Shown piece after piece: positions 6,734 through 15,738 of a stretch of 64,000 bases of DNA (position 1 is its first letter; each line of letters starts with the position of its first letter). Under the pieces are notes generated by a model that searched no databases, was not told where the DNA came from, and was given only the letters and a program-made list of their open reading frames with translations. This DNA is from Tenacibaculum tangerinum (GTDB taxonomy: Bacteria; Bacteroidota; Bacteroidia; Flavobacteriales; Flavobacteriaceae). A program made the translations under genes and the position numbers. The stretch covers positions 3,429,001 to 3,493,000 of the forward strand of contig NZ_CP122539.1 of NCBI RefSeq assembly GCF_029853675.1, read 5' to 3'.

Positions 6734-9631
6734 TTATAGTAAAGCTTCTTTTAAAATTGTTACAGGGTGTTTCGCCAAACGTTTTGTTCCGTCATAAATT
6801 TGATGGCGACAACTCGTACCAGCAGCTACTATTTCTGTATCAGCTGCACAGTTTCTAACCTTCGGAAACAAGGTGTCTTCACCCACCTGCATACTTACGT
6901 CATAGTGCTCTTTTTCGTATCCAAATGAACCTGCCATACCACAACAACCCGTATTCATAATGGTTACTTTATAATTTTTAGGCATATTCAACATCGCAAA
7001 AGCAGCGTGGGTACTCGATAAGGCTTTTTGATGGCAATGCCCATGAATTTTTAAGGTTTTCGCTTTGGTAGTAAATAATTGCTCATCAATATTTCCTTGG
7101 CTATGCTCGGTAGCCAAAAACTCTTCTATAGTAAAACAGTTCTCAGCAATTTTCTTTGCAGCTTCTTTGTCATCTGCGATTCGCAAGTACTCGTCTCTAA
7201 AAGTTAAAATAGCAGAAGGCTCTATTCCAATCAGTGGGGTTTCTTCAGAGATTAATTCCTTAAAAGTGCTTATATTTTTATTCGCAATTTCTTTCGCTTC
7301 CTTTAAAAACCCTTTCGATATATAACTACGTCCGCTTTCTTCGTGGGTTACTGTTTTTACGTTATATCCTAATTTTTCCAATACAACAACGGCATCTTTT
7401 CCTATTTCAGCATCGTAGTAGTTGGTAAATTCATCGTTGAATAAATACAGGGTTCTTTTCGAATTTTTCGATTCATGTTTTTTTAACCAATCACGCAACG
7501 GTTGTTTTGCTAACTTCGGAACTGAACGTTGGGTAGCAACTCCCATAACCTTTTTAGCCAACGTAGTATTGGTAAAGAAATTTGTTAGTACAGGAAACTT
7601 ACTTCCTAATTTATTATACTTAGCATTGTTAGCAAACAATTTACTGCGGAAAGAATAGCCGTTTGTTTCTTGATATTGGTATAAGAACTCTGCTTTCATC
7701 GAAGCAATATCTACATTACTCGGACATTCACTAGCACACGCTTTACAGCTTAAACAAAGGTCGAGAATTTCTTTTAACTCTTTAGAGTCGAACTTGTTTT
7801 TAGCAGTGTTATTGGTAAGTACCTCCCGTAAAGTATTAGCTCTAGCACGGGTCGTTTCTTTTTCGTTTCGAGTAGCTCGGTAACTCGGACACAGGGTTCC
7901 ACCTGCTTCAGGAGATTTACGACAATCGCCCGAACCGTTGCATTTTTCAGCTAGTTTTAAAATACCTTCACTATCAGAAAAATCTTGAAGCGTTTCAATA
8001 ACAGGTTCGTTTCTGTCAACCTCATATCGTAAGTTTTCATCCATCGGAAAAGCATCGGTAATTTTCCCTTTGTTAAATACATTGTTTGGGTCAAATGCTT
8101 TTTTTATTCTTCGTAATAGTTGGTAGTTTTTATCACCAATCATTAACGGAATAAACTCTGCACGAACAATACCATCACCATGCTCCCCACTAAACGACCC
8201 TTGATATTTTTTGACCAACTCGGCAGTTTCAGTAGTTATCTTTCTGAAGAGTACAACATCTTCTTTTTTCTTTAAATTCAAAATAGGACGTAAATGTAGC
8301 TCACCAGCTCCTGCATGTGCATAATATACGGCTCGTTGCTGGTATTTGTCCATAATTTTAGTGAATTCCTCAATATAGGCAGGTAAATCTTCTAAGGCTA
8401 CGGCAGTATCTTCAATACAAGCTACAGCTTTATCATCTCCAACAATGTTTCCTAACAAACCTAAACCAGCTTTTCGTAGCTCATGCACTTTAGCGATGTC
8501 TTCTCCGTATACTTTTGGATAATGATATCCGAAGTTATTCGCTTTTAAATCTTCAATGAGTTTGTCGGCTAACACCGCTGCTTCTTCCATAGTATCTGCC
8601 GAAACTTCTAGCATTAATACCGCCTCGGGGTCACCCTGTAAAAAGAAACGGTTTTTTGCTTGTTCGCGGTTGTTTTTAGTACAATCTAAAATTACTTTAT
8701 CCATCAACTCACAGGCATACAGCGTATGTTCCATAGTGGTTACCGTAGCTTTTAAGCTTTCGTTTACACTGGTAAAATGCGGACATACCATAATGCTGTG
8801 CGCAGGGGGTAGGTCGTCTAACTGAATCGTAATCGCTGTTGAAAACACCAGAGTTCCTTCACTTCCTGATAAAAATTTTGCTGGATTGATAGTAGGCGCT
8901 GTTCCACCAAACAAATCAGAGCTTAAAAATTCATCAACAGCATAGCCCGTATTTCTTCGGTGAATGCTTTCCTTCGGAAATTCCTTTTTGATTTCTTGTT
9001 GAATGGCTTCTTGAGAAAGTTCGGCATACACAGCACGATAAATCGTTCCTTCTAACGAATTTTCTATTTTCTTTTGATGAAATTCTGCTGAGGTCATTTC
9101 AGCAAAGGTAACTTCACTACCATCACTTAGCAATCCTTGAATGGCAAGTACTTTATCGCGGGTAACTCCGTAACGAATTGACGTACTTCCTGAAGAATTA
9201 TTTCCCACCATACCGCCAATCATACAACGGTTAGAAGTTGAGGTATTCGGACCAAAAAACAAGCCGAAGGGTTTTAAGAAACGGTTTAAATCGTCGCGAA
9301 TAATTCCTGGTTCTACCGTAATGGTTTTCTTAATTTCGTCAAAAGCCAATATGTTGGTAAAGTGCTTCGAAACGTCTACTACAATACCGTCTCCCACACA
9401 CTGTCCTGCTAACGAAGTTCCAGCAGTACGAGGAATTAGGGTAATCTTATTTTTAGTAGCAAAATCAATTAATAGCTGAATATCTTGTATGTTTTTTGGG
9501 TAGGCAACTGCTAACGGAATTTTACGATATACCGACGCATCGGTCGCATAGATGTTTTTATGTAAGTCGTCAAAAAATAATTCGCCAGTTAATGATTTTT
9601 TGAATGTTTCTAGTGATGTTGTTTGTGTCAT
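6734..9631 (-). CDS. FAD-linked oxidase/Fe-S protein, YdiJ-like D-2-hydroxyglutarate dehydrogenase
   Basis: 965 residues. An FAD-binding PCMH domain (~30-200; RTAGTSLAGQCVG, GMVGNNSSGS) leads into an FAD-oxidase C-terminal domain (~260-540; YYAHAGAGELHLRP, SGEHGDG). Next come two Cys-rich 4Fe-4S segments (~575-650; GDCRKSP...LCPSY and LCLSCKACASECP) and a C-terminal heterodisulfide-reductase-like CCG region (HGHCHQKAL, NTGCCGMAGS). This is the E. coli YdiJ architecture, a family shown to oxidise D-2-hydroxyglutarate to 2-oxoglutarate; D-lactate is the alternative. The HglS-like gene 650 bp away would generate D-2-hydroxyglutarate, which favours the first reading. Electrons probably go to the respiratory chain through the Fe-S region. 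Confidence 0.8.
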   Translation of the reverse strand: MTQTTSLETFKKSLTGELFFDDLHKNIYATDASVYRKIPLAVAYPKNIQDIQLLIDFATKNKITLIPRTAGTSLAGQCVGDGIVVDVSKHFTNILAFDEIKKTITVEPGIIRDDLNRFLKPFGLFFGPNTSTSNRCMIGGMVGNNSSGSTSIRYGVTRDKVLAIQGLLSDGSEVTFAEMTSAEFHQKKIENSLEGTIYRAVYAELSQEAIQQEIKKEFPKESIHRRNTGYAVDEFLSSDLFGGTAPTINPAKFLSGSEGTLVFSTAITIQLDDLPPAHSIMVCPHFTSVNESLKATVTTMEHTLYACELMDKVILDCTKNNREQAKNRFFLQGDPEAVLMLEVSADTMEEAAVLADKLIEDLKANNFGYHYPKVYGEDIAKVHELRKAGLGLLGNIVGDDKAVACIEDTAVALEDLPAYIEEFTKIMDKYQQRAVYYAHAGAGELHLRPILNLKKKEDVVLFRKITTETAELVKKYQGSFSGEHGDGIVRAEFIPLMIGDKNYQLLRRIKKAFDPNNVFNKGKITDAFPMDENLRYEVDRNEPVIETLQDFSDSEGILKLAEKCNGSGDCRKSPEAGGTLCPSYRATRNEKETTRARANTLREVLTNNTAKNKFDSKELKEILDLCLSCKACASECPSNVDIASMKAEFLYQYQETNGYSFRSKLFANNAKYNKLGSKFPVLTNFFTNTTLAKKVMGVATQRSVPKLAKQPLRDWLKKHESKNSKRTLYLFNDEFTNYYDAEIGKDAVVVLEKLGYNVKTVTHEESGRSYISKGFLKEAKEIANKNISTFKELISEETPLIGIEPSAILTFRDEYLRIADDKEAAKKIAENCFTIEEFLATEHSQGNIDEQLFTTKAKTLKIHGHCHQKALSSTHAAFAMLNMPKNYKVTIMNTGCCGMAGSFGYEKEHYDVSMQVGEDTLFPKVRNCAADTEIVAAGTSCRHQIYDGTKRLAKHPVTILKEALL

Positions 9632-9668
9632 TATCTTAAATACCTAAAAAGGTGAGTCGTGTTGTTAA

Positions 9669-10127
9669 TTATTCTATTGGTATATGACGTTTAAAGCAGG
9701 TGTCGAAACAAATAAACGTATCGGTTCCTGCCACTCCTTTAATTAAATGTACGTTGTCGTATAATATTTTTTGTAAATGTTCATTGTCTCTAGCAAAGAT
9801 TAAAACAAAAATAGCATAATAACCAGAAACAAAATTACATTCGGTTATTTCAGGAATTTTTTTCAATTCAAGCATTACCTCTTTTGCAAAACGAGCTTCT
9901 TGAAGCCGAATACCTGTATACGATTTGGTTTTATAACCTAAGCTTTTTTCCTCTAAAACAAACTCTGCATTCTTAATTACTCCTTCTGCGGTTAATTTTT
10001 TAATGCGCTGATGAATTAACGAGTTTGAAACCTTCAATTCTTCTGCTATTTGCGAATAGGCTTTACGAGCGTCTGAGCGTAATTTTGAAAGTATTTGCTT
10101 GTCTATATAATCAAATTGATTATTCAT
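9669..10127 (-). CDS. Lrp/AsnC-family transcriptional regulator
   Basis: 152 residues. An N-terminal HTH (DKQILSKLRSDARKAYSQIAEELKVSNSLIHQRIKKL) is followed by an AsnC/RAM ligand-binding domain. It lies 37 bp upstream of the YdiJ-like gene on the same strand and is divergent from the HglS-like gene, with 154 bp between the two starts. The position suggests an amino-acid-responsive regulator of the flanking lysine or 2-oxoacid genes. That role is inference. Confidence 0.85.
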   Translation of the reverse strand: MNNQFDYIDKQILSKLRSDARKAYSQIAEELKVSNSLIHQRIKKLTAEGVIKNAEFVLEEKSLGYKTKSYTGIRLQEARFAKEVMLELKKIPEITECNFVSGYYAIFVLIFARDNEHLQKILYDNVHLIKGVAGTDTFICFDTCFKRHIPIE

Positions 10128-10256
10128 TTCTTGATTTATGGATTATGAACTGTTTGTTTGACTTTTTTAGGGTTGTCTTTTGTTGTTTTTAACACAAAAT
10201 AATTATTCAGAGTGTAAAACTAATTATTATATTTCTTTTTTTTAAGGAATATGATT

Positions 10257-10264
10257 TAGATTTG
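10257..10264 (+). promoter_or_regulatory. -7 promoter element of the HglS-like gene
   Basis: TAGATTTG matches the Bacteroidota -7 consensus TAnnTTTG. Transcription would start about 10270, leaving a short leader before the ATG at 10282. No clear -33 TTTG was seen at the usual distance. Confidence 0.5.
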
Positions 10265-10281
10265 CGTAAAAATACTAATAT

Positions 10282-11088
10282 ATGACTACAACGCAAATAT
10301 TTGATAAGTTATGGAATGAGTACACCGAGCGTACTCCTTCTGCACAAAAAATAAAAGATTTATTTACCAATAAAGGGAACACAGTGTATAACGATCATGT
10401 TGCTTTTAGAACCTACGATGATGCGCGTGTAAACATCGATGTTTTAGCGACTCCGTTTATTGAAGCGGGTTACGAAGAATGTGGAGAGTATACTTTTGAG
10501 GCTAAGAAATTATATGCAAAACATTTTGAACATACCACAGATAAAAATGCACCACGTGTGTTTATTAGTCAGTTAAAAACAAACGAGTTTTCTGATGAAT
10601 TACAAGCTACGGTTAAGCGTTTAATTGACGGATTATCGGAAGAAGATCTAAACCCTGCTGAATTGGTGTTTAAAGGTCGTTTGTGGGAACAACCAAGTTT
10701 TGAAGTGTATGAAAAGTTACAGGCTGAGAGCGAGTATGCTGCTTGGTTGTATGTAAACGGATTCTGCTCTAACCACTTTACGGTAGATGTAAACAAGTTA
10801 GATACGTTTGATTCGTTACAAGAGGTAAATGAATTTTTAAAAGAAAACGGATTTAAAATGAATACTTCGGGTGGTGAAATTAAAGGAACTCCAGAGCAAC
10901 TATTAGAGCAATCGAGTGTACTGGCAGATCGAATTCCGGTAGCATTTCAAGAAACTACTAAAGAGATTACTTCTTGCTACTATGAGTTTGCGTTCCGTCA
11001 CCCAATGCACAATGGCGAATTATATTCTGGTTTTATTGCAGGTTCTGCCGATAAAATTTTTGAAAGTACCGATATGAAGTTACAATAA
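10282..11088 (+). CDS. DUF1338 family 2-oxoadipate dioxygenase/decarboxylase (HglS-like)
   Basis: 268 residues; shorter than the ~460-residue Pseudomonas HglS/YdcJ type, as is usual for the short DUF1338 form. The Fe(II)-dependent family converts 2-oxoadipate to D-2-hydroxyglutarate with loss of CO2 in lysine catabolism. Candidate metal ligands are His39, His165 (CSNHF) and Glu235 (YYEFAFRH). Arg43 in HVAFRT is four residues after His39, the spacing described for the substrate Arg of HglS. Neighbours support the role: an Lrp regulator is divergent and a YdiJ-like dehydrogenase that can oxidise the product is next. The gene has its own -7 motif at 10257 and a terminator at 11113. Confidence 0.8.
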   Translation: MTTTQIFDKLWNEYTERTPSAQKIKDLFTNKGNTVYNDHVAFRTYDDARVNIDVLATPFIEAGYEECGEYTFEAKKLYAKHFEHTTDKNAPRVFISQLKTNEFSDELQATVKRLIDGLSEEDLNPAELVFKGRLWEQPSFEVYEKLQAESEYAAWLYVNGFCSNHFTVDVNKLDTFDSLQEVNEFLKENGFKMNTSGGEIKGTPEQLLEQSSVLADRIPVAFQETTKEITSCYYEFAFRHPMHNGELYSGFIAGSADKIFESTDMKLQ

Positions 11089-11112
11089 TTTGAAGAACGA
11101 TATACAATTATA

Positions 11113-11134
11113 AAACCCCGCACTAGCGGGGTTT
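11113..11134. terminator. Intrinsic terminator after the HglS-like gene
   Basis: Perfect 9-bp stem AAACCCCGC/GCGGGGTTT with loop ACTA, 25 nt after the stop codon. It is flanked by A and T tracts and so could act in both directions. Confidence 0.85.
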
Positions 11135-11150
11135 GTTCTTTGATTGATAT

Positions 11151-11156
11151 TATAAA
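11151..11156. repeat. Target-site duplication, left copy
   Basis: TATAAA directly abuts the left inverted repeat of the insertion sequence and recurs at 12813-12818 directly after the right inverted repeat. Confidence 0.8.
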
Positions 11157-11175
11157 GGCACTTTCATAAAATAGA
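11157..11175 (+). repeat. Left terminal inverted repeat of the IS
   Basis: Begins GGCACTTTCATAAAATAGA. It pairs with the right end at 17 of 19 positions. Confidence 0.85.
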
Positions 11176-11200
11176 AATCCCTTGTTTTTACAGGGGATTT
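11175..11200. terminator. Hairpin in the IS left end
   Basis: AAATCCC and GGGATTT enclose a 12-nt T-rich loop just inside the left inverted repeat. It is a possible read-in terminator. Confidence 0.4.
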
Positions 11201-11221
11201 GTTGTACCTTATCTTCAAAAC

Positions 11222-11261
11222 AAACCCCGAAAATCACCTAAAAAGGCAAAAAACGGGGTTT
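11222..11261. terminator. Second hairpin upstream of the transposase start
   Basis: AAACCCCG and CGGGGTTT are separated by 24 nt and lie 16 nt before the transposase ATG. The structure could block read-through or sequester the translation start. Confidence 0.4.
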
Positions 11262-11276
11262 TCACATTACTTAATT

Positions 11277-12633
11277 ATGAAAATACGAAGAATTTCTGAA
11301 ATGCAACACCGTATTTCAATTTTTTCCCCTAAGCGAGAATTATGATGCTCATTATGCACGTTTTTTAGAGGGAGATTTAGGCAAAATCCATGCTGCTATT
11401 CCTTGGGATGATTTGGTAAATACTTTTGGTATCCACGAACAATCAACAGGGCGAAACTATCTTTTTAGTCCTAAAGGGAGGCTTGGTTTAATGTTTTTGA
11501 AGCATTACGCTAATTGTTCAGATAAGAAATTAATAGAGCAATTAAATTCTAATCTTGATTATCAATTTTTTTGTGATATTGAACTAGGATTTGAACGTTT
11601 GACCAATTATAAAATAGTAAGTCAAATACGTTGTGAATTATCAGAGAAATTAGAGATTAGTTCAGTTGAAAAAGTTCTTTTTTCTTTTTGGAAAGGTCAA
11701 ATAGAGAGCGCCAATCAAATAGTTATGGATGCAACTTGTTATGAGAGTGAACTATCTTATCCTAGCATTCAAAAATTACTTTGGCAGTCTGTGCATTGGC
11801 TTTATAAACAACTACAAAAAACCTGCTCAGTGTTAGGAGTTAAAATGATTCGAAGTAAGTATTTGAAATGGAAGAAACGGTATCAAGGGTTTAGTAAAAT
11901 GCGAAGAAAAACCAAATCAAAACGAATCTCATTAACTAGAGCATTATTAAAATTACTATTGAAGTTTATCAATTTTAAAAAAGAACTACAAATCCATTCT
12001 AACCTAGAGTTTACCCCACAATATTATAAGAGAATAACTACAATTCAAAAGATTTACGAGCAACAAAAGCATCACTTTGATACAGGAGAGAAAATAAAGG
12101 ATAGAATTGTGAGTATTCATAAGGATTATATTCGTCCTATTGTCAGGGGAAAAGAAGTAAAACCTGTTGAATTTGGAGCAAAAGTGAACAAAGTTCAAAT
12201 AGACGGGATTAGTTTTATAGAACACATCAATTTTAATGCTTTTCACGAGGGAAATCGTTTTATACAAACGGTTCAAAAAGTGCAAGGATTAACTCGAAAG
12301 AAAGTAAAAATAGCTGGAGCAGATAAAATTTATGCCACCAATAAAAACAGAAAATACTGTAGTTCTAAAGCTATACAAACAGACTTTATTCCTAAGGGGA
12401 AAAAATCTAAAAACCACAAAGAAAAACAGAAACTTAGAGCTATTATTTCCAAAGAAAGAGCTACAAGATTAGAAGGGTCTTTTGGTAAGGATAAAGAACA
12501 TTATCATTTAAAAAAGATAAAGGCTAAAACTAAAAAAAATGAGATTCTTTGGATTTTCTTTGGAATACACACAGGGAACGCACTTGAAATTGGTCGTAGA
12601 AAAGCGAGAGAAATAGACAAAAAAACAGCCTAA
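11277..12633 (+). pseudogene. IS transposase (DDE), frameshifted at its second codon
   Basis: From ATG at 11277 the frame reads 22 codons and stops at TGA 11343-11345. Removing one A from the four-A run at 11280-11283 gives MKYEEFLKCN and a continuous 451-residue protein that joins the long downstream frame. The protein has a DUF772-like N-terminal region (YDAHYARFLEGDLGKIH...PWDDL) and a DDE core: DATCYES (first D), GADKIYAT (second D) and RLEGSFGKDKEHYH (E). As written it would be translated only from an internal weak start such as TTG 11413. This may be real inactivation or a homopolymer sequencing error. Confidence 0.8.
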
Positions 12634-12793
12634 TTTTAAAGCCCAAAAATAAGGTTAATGAGAGAGGTATGTCTTGTCGGATCTTTTTCCTAAAATTTTA
12701 CCTTGAAGAAACTCAAAAAAGCCACTAAAATCAAAAATCGGGATTAAATTTGTAAAATTCGAATACCGATTTTTCTTAAATCTCAGAAAACAA

Positions 12794-12812
12794 TCTGTTT
12801 TCTGAAAGTGCC
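12794..12812 (-). repeat. Right terminal inverted repeat of the IS
   Basis: Reverse complement reads GGCACTTTCAGAAAACAGA, matching the left end at 17 of 19 positions. Confidence 0.85.
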
Positions 12813-12818
12813 TATAAA
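12813..12818. repeat. Target-site duplication, right copy
   Basis: TATAAA immediately outside the right inverted repeat, identical to 11151-11156. Confidence 0.8.
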
Positions 12819-12874
12819 TTGGATTGATTCCTCGAAATATATGATATAGGAATCGTTTAAAAATCATTTACTGA

Positions 12875-13942
12875 TTATCTTGTAAAGGCAGCCCACCGAT
12901 TGTTAACAGCCGATTCAGCATCGAGTAAAGCAAGAACTTCATCAGCAATGTCTTCACTCAACTCAAGAGAGGTGGTAAAACCTACACAAGATGCGTTAAT
13001 TTCTCCTAAAACATATTTATCATTACCTGTTTTCTTATCAGTATCTAAAATGAAGTCTGCTGTCCAGATTAAGGGTAAGTCGTAATTACCAAGTCTTTTT
13101 TGCATGGTAGGTACCATTCCTTCTACTAGTTTTACAAGTTCTGGCCATTTATCTGGTTTATCATAACGATATTTAGCCCCAGAGAAAAGAGTAGCCGAAA
13201 AAGCATCTTTGGTTTGTGCTGGTTTTTTATGTACTACGTTTACAACCTTGTTTCTTAACATTAACACCCTTATTTCTCCTTCGATAATTCTATCTAAAAA
13301 GGGCATATCTAAGAGCATTCCATTGGGTCCCTCAAGGTATTGAATACAAAATTCAAGAAAATCTTGAAGTGATTTTTCTTCGGTATGATTGTCTTTAGCT
13401 TCAGTTAATTTTAGTTTTGCATCTAAAGGAATTTTTCCTTTGTATTTGTCTTTTTCTATAACTTCAACTCTCCAAATTCCCTCACCAGTAGATCCTCTAT
13501 TTTGTTTGATTACTCGTACGCCCTTTGCTAAACTTTTAGGAAGGTTTTCTTTAAGCGTATCAAAATCGTAATAAGCATATACATCTTCGGGTACAATATC
13601 GGTTCCTTTAAGTTTTTCAACTGAATTTTTGGCACCATAGGCTACCATAGCATCAGGATGAGGAAGCCCCTCAATTCCATTAGAAACAAGTTCTTTTAGC
13701 ATTTGGAAGTAGCCTGTTTCATCGGGTAAGTTACCTGGATTTACTCTACTAATATAGGCATCGGCTTTTTCATGTATGTAGCGATAAATTTCTCCTCTAT
13801 CTTCATCTCGATAAAAGATAATTTCTGCTGACCATCCTCTTTTTTTAAAGGAATCAATAATTGGTTTAGAATCTTTTCTAAATCCATAGGGGCCTTTGTC
13901 AGATCCACCTCTAGCTTCTAAAATTACGACGTGTTTTTTCAT
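12875..13942 (-). CDS. Cj0069-family protein, ATP-grasp-like
   Basis: 355 residues, full length for the uncharacterised Cj0069 family. The start MKKHVVILEARGGSDKGPYGFRKDSKP resembles the N-terminal subdomain of ATP-grasp enzymes. The middle has a Lys-rich nucleotide region (VRVIKQNRGSTGEGIWRVEV), and the C-terminus has likely metal ligands in WTADFILD and GEINASCVGF. Such a fold would ligate a carboxylate to an amine or thiol using ATP, but substrates are unknown. No signal peptide, so cytoplasmic. It is a single gene next to the IS right end. Confidence 0.7.
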   Translation of the reverse strand: MKKHVVILEARGGSDKGPYGFRKDSKPIIDSFKKRGWSAEIIFYRDEDRGEIYRYIHEKADAYISRVNPGNLPDETGYFQMLKELVSNGIEGLPHPDAMVAYGAKNSVEKLKGTDIVPEDVYAYYDFDTLKENLPKSLAKGVRVIKQNRGSTGEGIWRVEVIEKDKYKGKIPLDAKLKLTEAKDNHTEEKSLQDFLEFCIQYLEGPNGMLLDMPFLDRIIEGEIRVLMLRNKVVNVVHKKPAQTKDAFSATLFSGAKYRYDKPDKWPELVKLVEGMVPTMQKRLGNYDLPLIWTADFILDTDKKTGNDKYVLGEINASCVGFTTSLELSEDIADEVLALLDAESAVNNRWAAFTR

Positions 13943-14383
13943 CTATGAATTGTTCAACTTTATTTTCGGTAAATATAGTTCATACTCCAACTTAAAAAAA
14001 TGAATTTTATCATCTTTTTAAGGTATTTTTATCATAAAAAATTATATGAATTTACTTTTCTTGTCTAAGAAATCAATCCACTAGTTGTGGGAGGTATTGC
14101 TGTTTTTTATTTTTCAGTTTTGTAATTGAAAAATTAACTATTGTAATAGGGTACACTATCTAATTTTATCGTTACTCATAGAGGGGTTCTACAATATAGC
14201 CAGGTGCTAAGCTTTAGGTTTTTTTCTGGGGGGGAACCTGTTAACTTTTTTTAGAATAAATAACCTATTTCCATTTTAAAAACATGAAATAGTATTTATA
14301 ATAAAACACCTGGCTCTTACTAAAAAGGCTTGTATGCAATGACAAACTGTTTGTGTTTTTTATGTAGAATTTTTATAAGGACT
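13943..14383. other. Gene-free stretch, 441 bp
   Basis: No convincing reading frame or RNA gene. It contains a distant 9-bp inverted pair (AGCCAGGTG at 14198-14206 and CACCTGGCT at 14307-14315), 100 nt apart, of unclear meaning. Confidence 0.4.
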
Positions 14384-14830
14384 TTATTTTTTTTCAAAAG
14401 TTAAGTAGTCTGTGTCACCGTCTCCACCACTAATGTTAATAAGTGCGATTTTTGTTGATGAATGAGATACAAAGTCCCAATCTTCATTCAACTCTACAAA
14501 ATTATTTGTAAGATTAAAGTTGATATTAAAATCTAAATCCTCCTGACTGTCGTCATTGCTGTTGCTATTTGTAATACTCCAAGTACCTTGATAATTATTT
14601 GCTTCATTGGTTGCATATAGTACGCCCGAACTGTCGAATGTAAAATTATAGCCTAAAAAATCAATGGTTTTGTCGGTGCCAGAATCTATAAAACTGGTAA
14701 TTTTCCAAACTCCATTCTTAAGATTATTTTCTATTTGTATATTATTGCTAATGGGGGTGTCATTCTCCTCCGTACAAGACCATAAGAGCACTAAACTGAA
14801 TAAAAATAGTATAAGCGATTTTAAATTCAT
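14384..14830 (-). CDS. Lipocalin-like outer-envelope lipoprotein
   Basis: 148 residues. A lipoprotein signal peptide ends at the lipobox LLWSC (Cys ~19), followed by an acidic TEENDTP stretch. The mature part is a short beta-rich domain (GVWKITSFIDSGTDKT, GTWSI) like the lipocalin-like lipoproteins common in Bacteroidota. Ligand unknown. It is 5 bp downstream of the YgaP-like gene and probably the last gene of the Crp-YgaP-lipoprotein unit. Confidence 0.75.
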   Translation of the reverse strand: MNLKSLILFLFSLVLLWSCTEENDTPISNNIQIENNLKNGVWKITSFIDSGTDKTIDFLGYNFTFDSSGVLYATNEANNYQGTWSITNSNSNDDSQEDLDFNINFNLTNNFVELNEDWDFVSHSSTKIALINISGGDGDTDYLTFEKK

Positions 14831-14835
14831 TGGTG

Positions 14836-15042
14836 TTATTTTTTAACAGAGCAAGTATTGATTCCAAAAGGAGAATAGAGCGGGCAGAACCCAACCAAAC
14901 TAGTTAAAACAAATACTCCAGCCAGTATTAAAAGTACCGTTCCTAAGATGCCAGAAATTGTTCCTGTAAAATAAAGAATTACAATAACCGCAGCGATTAT
15001 TAGTCTAATTATCTTGTCTGTTGATCCCATATTTTTTTTCAT
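14836..15042 (-). CDS. YgaP-like (DUF2892) small membrane protein
   Basis: 68 residues with two hydrophobic helices (~10-28 and ~32-50) and a C-terminal GFCPLYSPFGINTC carrying two Cys, typical of the DUF2892 membrane module found alone or fused to rhodanese. Role in envelope sulfur chemistry is possible but unproven. It sits 75 bp downstream of the Crp-like regulator, same strand. Confidence 0.8.
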   Translation of the reverse strand: MKKNMGSTDKIIRLIIAAVIVILYFTGTISGILGTVLLILAGVFVLTSLVGFCPLYSPFGINTCSVKK

Positions 15043-15117
15043 GATATGACTTTTTATATATTAATCTACTTCAAAGATATATGTAATTAAGGTCTTGTGC
15101 AGTGACTGTAGTCACTA

Positions 15118-15738
15118 CTATTCAATAATTTTTATGACACCAGCTTTTTGATTGACTTTACCGTCAATCTCAAGTTTTTTCATTACTCTCGAAACTACTT
15201 CTCTCGCCGTACCTAATTCGTTTGCTAATTGGCTATGACTTATTTTTATTGATTTATTGTTTATAAGTTCAGTTTTTCTCTTTAAATGCTCATATAACCT
15301 TTTATCCATTTTATCTAAAAGTAAATGACTAATGGTGTCTAAAAGTTCGGTATACCTCAAGTTAAATTGTTCGTAAAAAAGTTCATTTAAACCAGGATAC
15401 TCTCTTAACCAAGTAGGTAAATAGCTAACTGGGATTAAAATTATTTTAGAGTCTTTTTCTGTTTGTGCAAATACCTTACTTGGTGTATTTTTTAATGCGG
15501 CATAAAATGACATTACGCAACTCTGAGAGGGTTCGATATAATAAAGGAGTAATTCTTTTTCATCAAAACGAGAATACACTTTAACAAGTCCTTCAACAAC
15601 AATGGGCAATACTTTTACATATTGTTCTTCTCTTAAAATTTCGGTTCCTTTTGGAACCTCTTGAATATTCGATTCTTTGAGTATGAGCTCTACTAGTTCT
15701 GGTTTTAAAAATGATAAGATAGTTTTTACAATTTCCAT
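15118..15738 (-). CDS. Crp/Fnr-family transcriptional regulator
   Basis: 206 residues. A cyclic-nucleotide-binding-like domain (~15-120) and a C-terminal winged helix with HSQLANELGTAREVVSRVMKKLE. It has the second, longer Crp type found in Bacteroidota, different from the regulator at 2589. No Fe-S Cys cluster is seen at the N-terminus. It is probably co-transcribed with the YgaP-like and lipoprotein genes and may control them. Confidence 0.85.
   Translation of the reverse strand: MEIVKTILSFLKPELVELILKESNIQEVPKGTEILREEQYVKVLPIVVEGLVKVYSRFDEKELLLYYIEPSQSCVMSFYAALKNTPSKVFAQTEKDSKIILIPVSYLPTWLREYPGLNELFYEQFNLRYTELLDTISHLLLDKMDKRLYEHLKRKTELINNKSIKISHSQLANELGTAREVVSRVMKKLEIDGKVNQKAGVIKIIE

Larger units (their letters stand above)
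11157..12812 (+). mobile_element. Insertion sequence, 1656 bp, IS1182/IS5-like DDE type
   Basis: Both ends can be defined from sequence: terminal inverted repeats of 19 bp with two mismatches (11157-11175 and 12794-12812, starting GGCACTTTCA) and a 6-bp TATAAA duplication outside them. The element carries one transposase gene on the + strand. Its left end holds two hairpins (11175-11200 and 11222-11261) before the gene, which could stop read-in transcription. It sits in the intergenic space between the HglS-like and Cj0069-family genes and disrupts neither. The family assignment comes from transposase layout only. Confidence 0.85.

Noticed and set aside
12655..12867. 70-codon reverse frame at the IS right end
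   Set aside because: It crosses the right inverted repeat and target duplication and has no coding signature.
14198..14315. Inverted AGCCAGGTG/CACCTGGCT pair as a terminator or riboswitch
   Set aside because: The arms are 100 nt apart with no T run and no nearby conserved structure.
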